A stretch of DNA of 64,000 nt from Heliocybe sulcata (Eukaryota > Basidiomycota > Agaricomycetes > Gloeophyllales > Gloeophyllaceae): contig ML213506.1 of the NCBI GenBank assembly GCA_004369045.1, positions 248,001 to 312,000 of the forward strand, read 5' to 3'. Position numbers and translations under genes: made by a program. Numbering within the stretch: the stretch's first letter is position 1; every line of letters begins with the position of its first letter. This document shows, piece by piece, positions 1 through 11,723 of the stretch. A model generated the notes under the pieces. It was not told the DNA's origin. It saw only the letters and a program-made list of their open reading frames with translations, and did no database searches.

Positions 1-1
1 C

Positions 2-2569
2 AGCCGATTCCACATTCTCCCCTGTTGCGTGGATTTGGATGGAGTTGTCGATAAAGAAGGTGAATCGTATACAAGCGGCGGCTCGCTTGCGGCCGATATC
101 TACAAAGGAAAGCATGGAAATCGGGAAGTGAGTGTCAAGGTCATGAGGTCATACGACGACGTAGAGAATCGGCAAATGCAGGAGGTAAAGTTACCCAGTG
201 GTCCCCTTTGGACACCGTCCTAATCTGTCTCACACAGATATTCTACCGCGAAGCCGTTACCTGGAAGCACCTGAAACACGATAACATCGTTCCCTTTTCG
301 GGAGTCACGACTGTCCAATTGTACAACACTGTCGACTCTCAAGGTGCTCCTTCGCAATGTATGATATCGGACTGGATGGGGCTGGGAAATATACGGGAAT
401 ATCTCCAGCATTCCCCTGACGCCAATCGATTGAAGCTAGTGAGAACATTCCGCGCCCGCTTATTATCATCTTAATAGCTTGCATGCTAGATTATCGACTG
501 CATAGAAGGCCTGCAGTATTTGCATAAGATGGGTCTGGTGCATGGTGATCTTAAGGGTGTAAGTTTACATCTTTCTGATAGCCGTAACATGCGTTGACCT
601 CACCTGCAGGTGAACATCCTCATCAATTACAACTCGAGCGCGTGCTTGTACGACTTTACACAGACGAGTCTATGGTCTTATCGCCCAAAGACGAAGCCGC
701 TACTTCCTACCAACAGTGCCGCCTCAGTGTGGTGGATGGCCCCGGAGTTGCTGAATGATAGCGGTTCTATAGCGTGCAGTTCGACCGACATTTTCTCTCT
801 GGCTATGCTAATGCTTGAGGTTTGTGTTATATCCACAGCTGCGTTAGCGTTGATTTTGATTTGAGATCAGGTTTTCACCGGAAAGCGTCCCTTCGCAGGT
901 CAATATGTCGCAGTATTGGAATACGTGGTCAGCGTATACCAGTCCCATGTCGTCCCGGAGAGATACCCCGGCGGCTGTGATATCGGCATAAACGATCGGA
1001 TATGGACGCTGATGACACGATGCTGGGAGCGTCAACCAAGCTGCCGTCCAAGACTTCCGGAGATACTCTCCCTGGTTCAGGACGAGGATAATTCCGGACA
1101 AAGCGTCACCCCAGAAACGCAGTCAAGATGCGCAAGCCGGAGCTCCAGTCGAATCTCCTCTATGCCTTCTCACGACTCGGAGAAGTCAGACACTTCCATG
1201 AGTACCGTGGATATAGATCAGTTGTACCAGGTGACATATATACCTCAGTATACCACGTATCCTCTGACTTGACTCATCGAACGACAGTCCCTGCTGCGAA
1301 TCGATCAACATCGCCGGATCCGTTCTCTGCAATTTCATCAACTTCAGACGCAGTGCGCCTGCGCGGAACGGCTGCCGTCCGAGTACACAATCCTTGACGG
1401 GCTTCAGAGAGAAAGTGACAGCCCGGTGGCAAAAGGCGGGTTTGCGTGGCAATACCATGGGCGGTACAGAGGTCGTGAGGTTGCCATCAAGGTCCTAGCG
1501 AGAGCTACTAGCGGCCATGAGTCGGAAGCTGTTAGGAAGGTGAGTAGAGACAGGAGTCTGGAGACCACACATTGTTGAATGGCTGGTCTTATTACCAGAG
1601 CTTTGTGCGTGAAGGGCTCATCTGGAAGCAATTGGATCACCCAAACATTGTGGGATTCATTGGTGTTTCGGACACCGCTAAGCTCGGGATCCGCACACTG
1701 CACGGCCGACCGTGCCTTTGCCTTGTGAGCGACTGGATGCCGAGCGGAAATCTGGTGGAGTATCTGAAGAAGAATCCGGGCGCGGACCGTGTCGGTCTTG
1801 TAAGCTACTTGTGTTATGAACGCTATATTCCCACTCACCTAATAATGCGGTTATAGCTTGTTCAGGCTGGAATGGGTTTGAACTATCTACATTCACTGGG
1901 GATTGCGCATGGAGATCTGAAGGGGGTATGCCCAGCTTTTCGCGAACTGCTGTGAAACCCAATACTGATGGAGCGCCCAGGTCAATATCCTCATTGACAG
2001 TGAGGGCCATGCTAAGCTGGGCGATTTCGGGCTTACTAGAGACGCCTACGATCCGAATATGGATGTCCTCAGCCATGTCTTGTCGGATATCACCATGGCC
2101 GGAACTTGGAGATGGATGGCTCCAGAAATGCTCTGGCCTCATCATTTTCGTCTTCAGCGCTCGGCCTGCACCACCAAGAGTGACATTTATGCCTTTGGCA
2201 TGGTCATGTACGAGGTACGCTTCCTCTGCGCATAGCATCCTATTGCGCACCGGTTCATTTGGGGAGAAGGTGTTTTCGGGTCAAATCCCGTTCCAGGAAT
2301 CGCAGGATACGACTGTGATACTCAAGGTGTATAGACAGGAGCGGCCCTCCAGGCCCGGCGGGGAGTCCACGGAAGCGCTGACCGACTTTATGTGGAATGT
2401 GATAGAGATGTGCTGGCAGCAAGAGCCGGAGAAGCGCCCCTCGATTCACGCTGTTCTGGATGCGCTTGAGAAGGCGGGTAAAGAGTATGTTGTTTCACCC
2501 AGCCGTCAGGCGACTATCAAAGGCAGGAGGCGGAGACAGAATCGTGCTCCTCTGGATAATGGCACTTAA
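2..2569 (+). CDS. Tandem-kinase protein: degenerate kinase domain followed by a complete TKL-type kinase domain (5' partial)
   Basis: A predicted Ser/Thr or tyrosine-kinase-like kinase. Exons read: 2-184, 238-438, 490-558, 610-819, 871-1230, 1288-1539, 1599-1799, 1857-1925, 1981-2214, 2270-2569; every exon is a multiple of three. The frame is open at the left edge, so the true start lies outside. Domain 1 has the beta3 lysine (VSVKVM), HGDLKGVN catalytic loop and MAPE, but DFG reads DFT, which suggests weak or no activity. Domain 2 has VAIKVL, HGDLKGVN, GDFG and MAPE, so it looks catalytic. A 57-bp GT-AG intron (1231-1287) with a CTGAC branch-like site spans the only stop between the domains, so I join them as one gene. 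The two halves share intron positions, and two exon pairs have identical lengths (201 and 69), pointing to internal duplication. The alternative is two adjacent kinase genes. Confidence 0.75.
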
Positions 2570-2647
2570 ATATTGATATATGTCCGTCCTATCATAAAGT
2601 CCTTGAGTTATAAGAATATTTAATCCCGTAAATAGCACCATGCGCGT

Positions 2648-3941
2648 CTAGTCTACATCGACGGGGTTCCAGCTGATGGATCCGGCCTTGCCCCGGTCTA
2701 GCGCGTCCAGTCGATCCATGTCGTCCTTACTCAATTCAAAGTCAAAGATCTGTGCGTTCGACCAGATACGTTCGAACTTCGATGATCTCGGTAAGGGAAT
2801 GAACCTTGGCGGTCCAAACATTAGCTCGGGTAATACCACAGGAAAACGGAGTACGTACCCTCGTTGTACCGACCAACGGAGAACAATCTGCGCAGGATCC
2901 TTCTGGTACTGTATAATAACCATCAGGACTATTTCTGGAAGCGAACTGTTGAGATGTATACCTCATTCGCGACCGAGAGAATGACTGGATGGTTCATCCT
3001 GCCTCGCATCATGGGGCAGTAGGCTTGGATGACGATGGAGTTGTCTCGGCAGTATGACATGATATCCTTCTGTTGACACAATGGATGCAACTGAACGCAG
3101 GAATTAGTGGCTGGACAGCGAAGTCTACGAAATTCATTACGTACCTCGATCTGATTGACGACAGGCATCTCGTACCCGGCCTTCTTAATCTCTTCTAGAT
3201 GTTTCACGCCACTAAAGCACAGACTATGAGATGTAGGTCTTGTTATTGGGCCGAGCACTTACTAGTTAGAGACGCCGACACTCTTGATCTTGCCCTGGTC
3301 CCGGCAGTGCAGCAATGCTTTGTATGTGGCCAGTCGACGTGCTGTACCAGAGCACGCATCGTGGATGAGAAATAGGTCCACGTATTCTGAGGGACACCGT
3401 GATTAATAAAGTCGCCGAAATGAAATGGCATGAAGACGAACCTAGACCCATGCGCGTTAGGGACGAGTCAACGGCGTCTAGCGTAGTGTCATATCCGTGA
3501 GATGCACTGTATATCTTAGTGGCTGTGATGAAGAAGCAGGAGGTCAGTACGCAGTGGCCGAGCGGGTGAAGCTGAAATGCTCCTACACAGAAAGGCTTCT
3601 TCTCGATCCAATCCGCTCGCTCGGAAGGCCTGACCCACTTCAGCTTCGTTCGAGTATACCTGAGCTGTATCTATGTATCTAGAAAGGCAGAAGCAAAAGG
3701 CGCCACAAGAAATGAATCGCCGGTCTTACCTGTATCCCACTTTGAATGCTTCGAGGACGCAAGGCTTGGTGGCCGTCTTGGGGTCCACGAAGGCGCCGCC
3801 GTATCCGTATCCGACTCCGAAGCCTATAATGGGAATGGAATGACCTTCGCGCCCGCCAGAGATGAGTCTTCTGTGCATGGATTCTCCCCTAGCCGGCTTA
3901 CCTGAGGCCAGACGTATTGTGGACTTGATTGTTAGCGACAT
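2648..3941 (-). CDS. Aldo-keto reductase
   Basis: An NAD(P)H-dependent carbonyl reductase of the AKR superfamily, expected in the cytosol. Eight exons on the minus strand: 3941-3730, 3678-3587, 3522-3442, 3386-3263, 3211-3145, 3090-2962, 2908-2859, 2804-2648. They sum to 912 nt, 303 residues, which is normal for the family. The catalytic tetrad is visible: Asp in YIDTAQ, Tyr in VYSNEAEVG, Lys in LSTKIY and His in LIHDA. The C-terminal cofactor-side motif FIPLPRSSKFERI and the region QKDPAQIVLRWSVQRG are also typical. The start is the ATG of MSLTIKS; sequence about 30 residues later (PIIGFGVGYGYGG) matches the usual N-terminal strand. It is tail-to-tail with the kinase gene, with only 78 bp between stops. 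The substrate cannot be predicted. Confidence 0.88.
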
Positions 3942-6430
3942 ATCTCCTCTATACAGTCTCTTCTCGTCGTTTCTAATATTAAACTTTAAGGCTCCTTATA
4001 CGGTCGGTGTCGGGTAGATTGCATCGGAGTTTATGTGGGTCGGCTGCATGAGAATACTACTCCCTATCCGCGACTCTCGGCAGCGACGAGGACATGACCT
4101 CAGGAATTGTAAAATTCATGACACAGTTAATCAAGGAGCAAGGGATACACCACCCCGCTGTGAGATGGCAAGTCCTCCTGGGCCGCGAGCTTCGCCTTTC
4201 ACTCTGGCAACGGCTAGCCGCACTCGCTGTTGGGACCCTGGCCTGTGAGTGCGGCACTGTTCATCAGCTTTGTTCCTGCGGGCAGTGCTAAATGCGTGTC
4301 AGAGTAATCACTTCAAATCCCGACTCTCAAGGCCGCACTAAGTCCTGAGGCCTGAGCAGCGAGACCGCTTGCTGCCTGTATACGCTCCTCGGAGCTTGGT
4401 AAACCAGTACTGCATCGCCTGATAGCTCGTTCTCGCATCACAAAGTGGCAAGAATATTATGATGGTGAGCCGACCGCACAAGGTAATGTTCGTCTAGCTG
4501 ATCATGGATTTGGAATGCGCCGTCGCTCCGATGCCTTTTTTCTCCACCTTCCTTGTCTTGCTCAGCGCCATGGACATTCAATTCAGTGCTGTTTGTCGCG
4601 GTACATGGTGCTCGGAGCCTTTTCATACATCCACGAACTCCACAGGATTACTTGGACCTATCTCTCAAGCCTCCTCGCCGCTTCATTGCATTTACTTTGG
4701 GCCCAAATGCTCCGCGCTCATCGATGCATCACTTGTACGGATCAACGACAGCTGTTTATCAATTTCCGTCGTCCATCCACTCCCATCAAATTTCTCATCG
4801 CATAGTCACCCGAGAGCACTGTCGACGCAAGACAGAAAGCCAGCCACAAGGGCGAAATCTGACCGCCCTCCGTCAGCAGATATCTAATCAGGTCACGTAG
4901 CTTCACGTGCTATGAGTGGGCGTACGACATATCTCGCTTTCATTCCGATGTCTCGCTTTCATTCCGCACCATATCATGCGCTGCCAGACTGAGTCGCCAT
5001 CACGACCTGGTGACCTGGTGACCTTCATAAGAGTCCTCTGAAGTCCGGATCCCCGGGCCGCCAGTCTTCAGCTAGCCTCGACTTGCAATTGGCCGCAAGG
5101 TATTTCCGATGCCATGCGGATGGATACCTTTCATGTATTCTGAACGCTGTATCCTCATCGCCGATTCTCCTTGGGGTAAGAACAGTGCGTTCTTTACAAT
5201 AGACTGCACGGACCTTTGTCTTCGCCGCAAGGCCTAATTTTCTCAGCTCGGAGGTAAGAGCGTCAACTTGATTTCTCAGAAACTATAGTTATCCTGACGC
5301 CATTACTCGCTCAGCGCATCCTCGTTAGATACGTGTTATGCCGACGCCCGGCCAATTCATGACGTTACTCTCAATGGCCTATGTCCCGCCATTTAGGGGC
5401 TTAGCTGAAGCAACACATCCGCTGAAATTGTTTCAGGCACTGGCTCCGTATATGTTAATGGGTTTCACATACACTTATCGTGGATAATATGTACGTCCTT
5501 CACAGTATCAGCTATATATGGCCTCGACGACGATCTCGATCCTGGGTGTTTGGCCGAACTTCGCAACTCCTCTTCTCTTCAGCTGGCCACGCACCTCACT
5601 CCCCTCTTATTCTGAATATTGGTTCTCTTCTGCTAGGTATACAGGCCGGCCTGCATCCCCTGCCTTTAGACTCCATCACGCACAATAGGTTCCCGCCCGA
5701 CAGGTATGTGAGATCGTACCTGCTCCAGTCCCGTCGTAGAGGAGCGAAAAGTGCGTCCCAAATGATACGGCCATGAGACGGTGAGAGACGTATGAGCTGC
5801 AACTACTTTGACAGGTCCTCCAGTCCCCTCAGCGCTTCCCCGGTCCCGTCAGATCCGCTACCTAGGACGAGACTGCATTCCCATCCGGACCAGCTTCGCG
5901 TGCCGTGACTAGAGCGTAGCATAGACCATGCACTTCTCCTACCCGGTTAACCTTCAGCCTTCGCAGTATCGTCGCCGTGCTCCGCGATTGGTCGAATGAC
6001 TGCATGCCTCTCCGCTGCGATGGAGAACCATGCAGAAATGACCATCACGAGTGCGTCGGTCTTGTTTCCATCTGTTCGATCAGTTTAAAGGTTTAAACAG
6101 CGCACTCCAGCGACAATATATATCAACGTCAATGACTCCAATGTTAATAGGAGAGATCGAACGTGCATCTTCAGGAACGTTCCTCGGCTCGCCCGACATC
6201 GCCCGCGCACTGCTATGGCTCCAAATAACAGACGCCCTGCTGGCCTTGGTCGCCTGCCTTGCGGTAACATCCAGGTCTGTGACAGGTCGACTAGCATGCC
6301 TGGGCGGTTCCTCCGGGATATAATGGCAGTTCAGTGGACTTCATGTGCATAGCCCGTTGACCGCAATCGAGCGACGATAAGGTGTACCTCCGACCAACGT
6401 CAAAGTGCCTGGGCTTTTTATAACGCATCC
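3942..6430. other. No supportable gene
   Basis: About 2.5 kb between the aldo-keto reductase and the membrane-protein exons. Open frames are short, overlap on both strands and show no family motif. A hydrophobic stretch on the plus strand near 6190-6280 (LLWLQITDALLALVACLAV) could be an upstream membrane exon of the next gene, but I could not connect it by splice signals. Confidence 0.5.
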
Positions 6431-6499
6431 GCGAAGGCGTTGGCACTAGTGGGTGAGAATCACACTGAGCCTGTACTATTAGTGCAGGCCTTCGATGGA

Positions 6500-7123
6500 G
6501 TTGCCGAGCTGGTGCTTGATGTACGTCGAAGTCAGCCTAGAGGCAAAAATAAGGCCAGATACCTACGTGTTGCGTCCCTGCTGTAAGCATTGTCCTTTCT
6601 ATCCACGTAACCTACCGAGCTAAACATGCCATGCTAGCCTGAGGACCGGAATTCTGTACTCGGTCTCCCTTCTACTTTCCGCCATCTTCTTTGGCATCTT
6701 TCAATCAAGTCAGGGTACATATGCCCTTGTGGCGGTACGGTTCCTTGTTCCTACTTTTAGTACTCTGCTGACTGGTCCACGTAGCACAGGCCATAGTGAT
6801 CCAAATTGCACAGCAACTCGTCGTATGCTAATTATATTTATGACTCCATGTTCACCTCATACCCTTCCCTATAGGGCATCTTCCCGGCTGTCATCATCCT
6901 CATGGTCGCGCTGGGGGAAACATCCGACCAGACAGTCGTCTACTCAGATGGTCAGAACAACCTTGCGCAGAGGAGCTATGTTTCAAGCATTCACTTCGCG
7001 AGCCCGCCTGCCGGTATTCAGTCCTTAAGTGGTGCGACCGATTTGACGTATTCCATCGCGCTCCAAACCAGGAGTGATATCTTGGAGTCCTTAGTACATA
7101 CGGAAACTGTGGATAAGGTGTAG
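6500..7123 (+). CDS. Multipass membrane protein, 3' exons only resolved
   Basis: The readable exons end in hydrophobic segments like the last helices of the seven-helix hypothetical proteins common in agaricomycetes. Exons supported: a basic cytoplasmic stretch followed by RVASLL, ending at the GTAAGC near 6583; an exon starting near 6635 (LRTGILYSVSLLLSAIFFG), ending at 6714; 6785-6822 (AQAIVIQIAQQLV); and 6875-7123, beginning GIFPAVIILMVALGE and ending in a polar tail. Introns 6715-6784 and 6823-6874 have GT-AG ends and keep the frame. I could not assign the upstream exons or the start, so the left coordinate is approximate. The family is inferred from the pattern of helix, GIFP-type helix and Ser-rich tail. 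Function is unknown. Confidence 0.5.
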
Positions 7124-8013
7124 ACCAGGGAAGCATTCCAGATGTTGCACCAGCTAAGGATGCTTCGTCATTTAACAGCCTCTGAGACTGCTTTCCTTTT
7201 GGCTGAAGTGTTATTCACATTGCCGTCGCTCTTTGATTCCAAGCTATCGATATCAATGTCTCTCCTTGTATATTTAGAAGTTTCTCTATGTTCGTTTCGA
7301 GTCTCGGTAAAAGGCGGGATTTTAGATATGCAGATCAAGTAACATAAGGCGACGCGGATGTGTAGGAACCGCCAAGGTGCACAGTGGGTTGTGCATTTCG
7401 ACGACGGTCCCGCGTAGAACGGCCACTTCTGTAACATTACAAACAGCATATTTTGGCTGTTATTTGCTGTGTAGTATTGAGCTGCAAATATTGAGTACTC
7501 GGAGTACTGGCGACAACTCAAGGTCACACGCCAAGGCTAGTCTGACGCGGAACCAAGGGAATTGGGCATGCAACGCGTCTGATCCCGACCAGATCATGTC
7601 ATGTAGGGGGAATATACAGGACATGAAGCCGGGGCTTAATTCATGTTTAAATGCTTTCCAAGAGGGAGCAAACTCGTGTGGACGATGTGGCTGTATTGTG
7701 GCGGAGAGGCCCAGGCTTGAAGCACGTGATGTCACAGAACCGGGTCACAGCAGTACTAACACAACTGTGCGCCATTTACGATATTCTACTCTAACCCAAA
7801 TCGACGAGAACCACCACGGCCCCATCCATGCGCCTTCATCGGCCTCCGGACATAAGGCGTCACTGTCTCATGCTTATGGGTCGATCATACGGTATGATGA
7901 CACATCATGATTCATGAATCCTGGAACTCGATGCACAGGAAAGCGCAGGTGTCTCAGTAACCCAGCACAAAGGCGAAGAGAAATACAGACAATATTTACC
8001 ACCTCCGCGTATG
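7124..8013. other. No supportable gene
   Basis: An open frame of 177 codons on the plus strand (7377-7910) has no recognisable motif, no clear intron signals and cysteines in no known spacing. I see nothing else in the stretch. Confidence 0.5.
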
Positions 8014-10072
8014 CTAATCTTTTCCATAGGCTTGCTTGATGAGATCAGCACATTTCTCTGCTACAGCGACGACGGGAGCCATAGTGTGAGCAGCGATTAT
8101 CTCCGGAAATACGGATGCATCGCAGACACGCAGATTCTGTATGCCATGGACTCTCAACTCGTCATCCCCAACACCTGGAAGCTTGTCCTCGGTCTCTGGT
8201 CCCATGCGACAGGTCGATGCATAGTGATAGCAAGTGCGCGCTCCCGTTCTGATGAAATGGTCAACATCATGGTCTTCTTGACTCGCCGGCACTCCTAAGG
8301 GTTTGAGAGGATAGCCTTGGACCCCAATCTCTTGCCCAAGGCGCATTGAGAGTTTGACGCCTTTCCTAAGGGGCACATAATCGCGAGGGTCGTTCAAGAA
8401 GTCCAGATCGACGATAGGGTGGTCCCGAGGGTTATGTGATGCCAATCGAACCGATCCCAGTGATTTGGGCGTAACAAGACAGGTAAGAAGGGTAACGACA
8501 CCGATTTTCTGTGTATTATTGTATGCGTTCAGGGCGATGGGTTTGATCTCGATATCCGGGATGTTTTCTGGCAGAGTGGGATCAAGGTCCTTGGTATCCG
8601 TAGTCACGACCTCCATTCGATCATTGAGTAAGGGGGTCCTCAGGAAAATCGCCATCTGTACAAACGGCGTGGAGAGAAGACCTCTACCGTTAACCACATA
8701 CTTCAGCAGTTCCACGATACCTCGCCACGGTTTCTCCAGTAATAGATGGATCGTGTCCTCCAAGGGCGCCTCGAAGGTGATCGGAAGGTCAAAGTGGTCT
8801 TTCTGTGATGCATTGAGACCAAGCAAGGAAAGACGCAGAAGAGCACTACATACCAGATTGCTCCCTACCCCTGGCATATCACGCACTAGTGCTATGCCGT
8901 GTTCTTGAAGATGCGCTCGTGGACCAAGACCGCTACGTACATCCATCATTGACTGATCGAAGAACGCAAGGCAGAATGTCGTTCACCTGAGCATCAACAG
9001 CTGGGGTGATGCAAGCGCTCCACAGCAGACTATGACTTCTCTTCTTGCCTGGACGTAGTATGTATTCGCCGATGCGGCGTTGCCTCTATAGTCTTCAAAG
9101 TACAGACCTTCCGCTCGCATACCTGCTGATGAGTTCCTGATGATCTCAAGGCGTGTTGCAAGAGCACGCGTGCATATCTTCAGGTTCCGAGATCGCGCTG
9201 AAGCGACAGAGTGAGGCAGGAAGGCATGGAATGTCGACGCGCGATACACCTTGTGGTCAATGGCTACATCCAGTGTTCCACATGCCACCGCAGGAGCAGT
9301 TGGGGAGTTGAGGTCCGGAATGGACGGGATCCCAAGGCGCTCGGCTGCAGGCCTGAAGCTGTTGCTGAAGTCAGTTATCGAGTATCGTGTGCATAACAGC
9401 CGGACGTACTAGTTGAGAAACGGAAAGGATAGATCGGTAAATGTTTGGTTTTCCCAGGGTCCTTTCCAGAATGAGTCGTACTTGTGAAGTCGAACCGTAG
9501 CTGATAGTTGTACGCACCGGTATGTCCACGGAAACGGGAACGCGGTTGGCTGAGCGTTCGTTCGGATTTGATAAAGTATGGGCAGAGATCGTCGTAGCAC
9601 CAGTTAGGATGGCCCATAGCTTGCCAGTTGTTGTACTCTGAGGGTGCCCCCCGTGTGTACAACATTGCATTAACTCGAGACGTTCCTCCAAGACCTTCGC
9701 CGCGCGCGATACCGACAGTCCGATCGTCTACGTGTTTCATCGGTTTGGAAGGCCATTCGATGAACAGGCGACTCCCGTTATTCGGATTTGCTGACAGAAG
9801 GGGAACTTTAGAGGTCCAGGTATCGACTGCACCGCCTCGCTCAATGAGCAGGACCGACACGCTAGGGTCTTCGGACAGTCGAGCAGCGAGACAACAGCCG
9901 GCCGTCCCACCTATCGAGGCTCGTCAGCTCACGTCCTCCAAACGCATCATATCGTACCTCCTACGATGATGTAGTCATACGTAGCCTTGGTCAACGCATC
10001 TGCTGTAAATGGGATAGTTACGGCTACATCCTTGGGAGAATGCTCAGGATAGGAAGATGAGAAGGGCCGCAT
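8014..10072 (-). CDS. GMC oxidoreductase (FAD-dependent)
   Basis: Glucose-methanol-choline family flavoenzyme; in these fungi the family includes aryl-alcohol, alcohol and glucose oxidases, usually secreted or peroxisomal. Six exons: 10072-9958, 9910-9518, 9461-9410, 9364-8987, 8932-8854, 8802-8014. They sum to 1806 nt, 601 residues, the expected size. The N-terminal dinucleotide fold reads YDYIIVGGGTAGC, split by the first intron. Other family signatures are GEGLGGTSRVNAMLYTRG, the second GMC signature (GALASPQLLMLSGLGP across intron 4) and DMPGVGSNL. The C-terminal active-site region has YHYASTCRMG and AAHTMAP. I see no clear N-terminal signal peptide, so a secreted role is not supported. 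The start ATG is the first one in frame before the FAD fold. The model is intact. Confidence 0.9.
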
Positions 10073-11723
10073 GAGACTAGATGGATACTGCGGCCAGTAT
10101 AAGGTGGCATAGAGCTATATAGTGGAGAGAGAATTGTGATGAAGGGTAATTCATCCAATGACGACCAGTGCGACCCCGAAACCGGAGAACAGATGAAAGA
10201 CAGATGGCCGGATTGGCCGAGGCGGCGATGTAGAACACTTCCTATACCCAGGGATCATCGAGATGGCACTCTGCAAGGAATAATGGAGAAATAGTGCCGT
10301 GGTCGGCGAGCCTGGAACGTCCGATAGGGCGAATAATGGAAGACGGAGTGACGCCCTTCGATACATCTCGAGCTGTGAACGATGTCGATCCTGGACGGAA
10401 ACGTTCGGACACAATAAGTAGCATGTTCTGCAGTGCGTAAATGTATAGTAGCGTCGGGAGTGGCACTTGCTGACACTAAGCGATGCATAAAGTCAGCACA
10501 ATTTCTGCTGTTGTCTAATGATTCAATATTCAGTCAAACGCCTTCACGGTCCGAGGATCGTCTCACCCTGCTATGTTGGTATCCAAGATTCGGTTGAAGC
10601 TGCGATAATCCCGTCTGTGTAGGCTCCTTCGCAGCGGACTTGGAGATGCTGAGGGCGACCCTGCTGGGACGGAGAAACACTTGCTCTCGTTTCTGGCCAA
10701 TGAGAACCTGTGGACGGCAAACGCCGCGGTGTCGATGAGGGGGAGTTTTGTGGTACTTTACTGGCTACTGTCAGACACGCCTAAAGCAACACGGTACTAG
10801 GCGAAGGTTCATGACTACGGAAGGTATCATGATGTACACTGCTCTCATCGGCCTATTCACTTATTGTGATACAACAGAGCTCTAGCATCGCGGCTCCATT
10901 CTTATTCCCACCACTCCTTCTCGCGTTACTAACACACTGCTGTCACCTCGACGAAACATGCTCCGACCAACTGAGGACACATCCGTGCCTTATCTTTAAT
11001 AAGATCGCCAACCTTCATGACAACCTGCAAATATTGCAAGGCGAGAAGTTACTTGGTCAGAAGTTGCCCCCGGCTGTGCTTCCGGTAATATTTTCAGAAC
11101 GAATCCGCCTGAAACTGCTTCGTTCAGGATCAAGCAGCTTATGAGAAAACGCCAGAAACATTTCGTACTCGTGATCAACATAGGCGTCAGCGCTTGACGG
11201 AACGGAAAACATGACGCTCGGGAACGTGACTGGGGCGCGGCGCAGAGAATGCTTCCGAGCTTCGTCCTGGGTAGCGTGTGCCATGTGAGGTTAGATCGTG
11301 ACCTATAACATCAAAAACTTGACTGATATGCAAGCACGAAGGCCACTTGGTCCACTAGTATCGCCGTTCTCCATGCCCGGTACCACCGTTCCCCGTAGCC
11401 CACGGTCAGGTAAGAACCATTTAGAAACGACTGCTGCAGCTATTCCAGAATAGAACCCCTTGCAACTGTAGACCCGGTTGGCCTCAAGCCAGGCACGTAC
11501 TAAGGAGGACCCCGATCGACATATGCATGATGAAGCACCTCCGGGAAATTTCATCTTTGATTCCGGCAGAAGCATGCCGGAAGCACTACCCCGCGCAACT
11601 CTGCTATTTTTGCCGCGACAATCTGGGGAAGACCGCTCATGTTATTAAGACGGACAATGACATGGGCGTACAGCGACTTCTTACCCCGACACCAATACCT
11701 GCGTCGAGTATCAGTCCCGCAAA
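10073..11723. other. No supportable gene
   Basis: Open frames here are all below 93 codons. A minus-strand frame at 11284-11057 has somewhat coding-like composition but no partner exons and no motif that I recognise. Parts of the stretch must be promoter for the two divergently transcribed genes on either side. Confidence 0.45.

Noticed and set aside
1-2569. Two separate kinase genes
   Set aside because: The 57-bp in-phase intron and lack of any promoter or start before the second domain favour one gene, though transcripts are needed to settle it.
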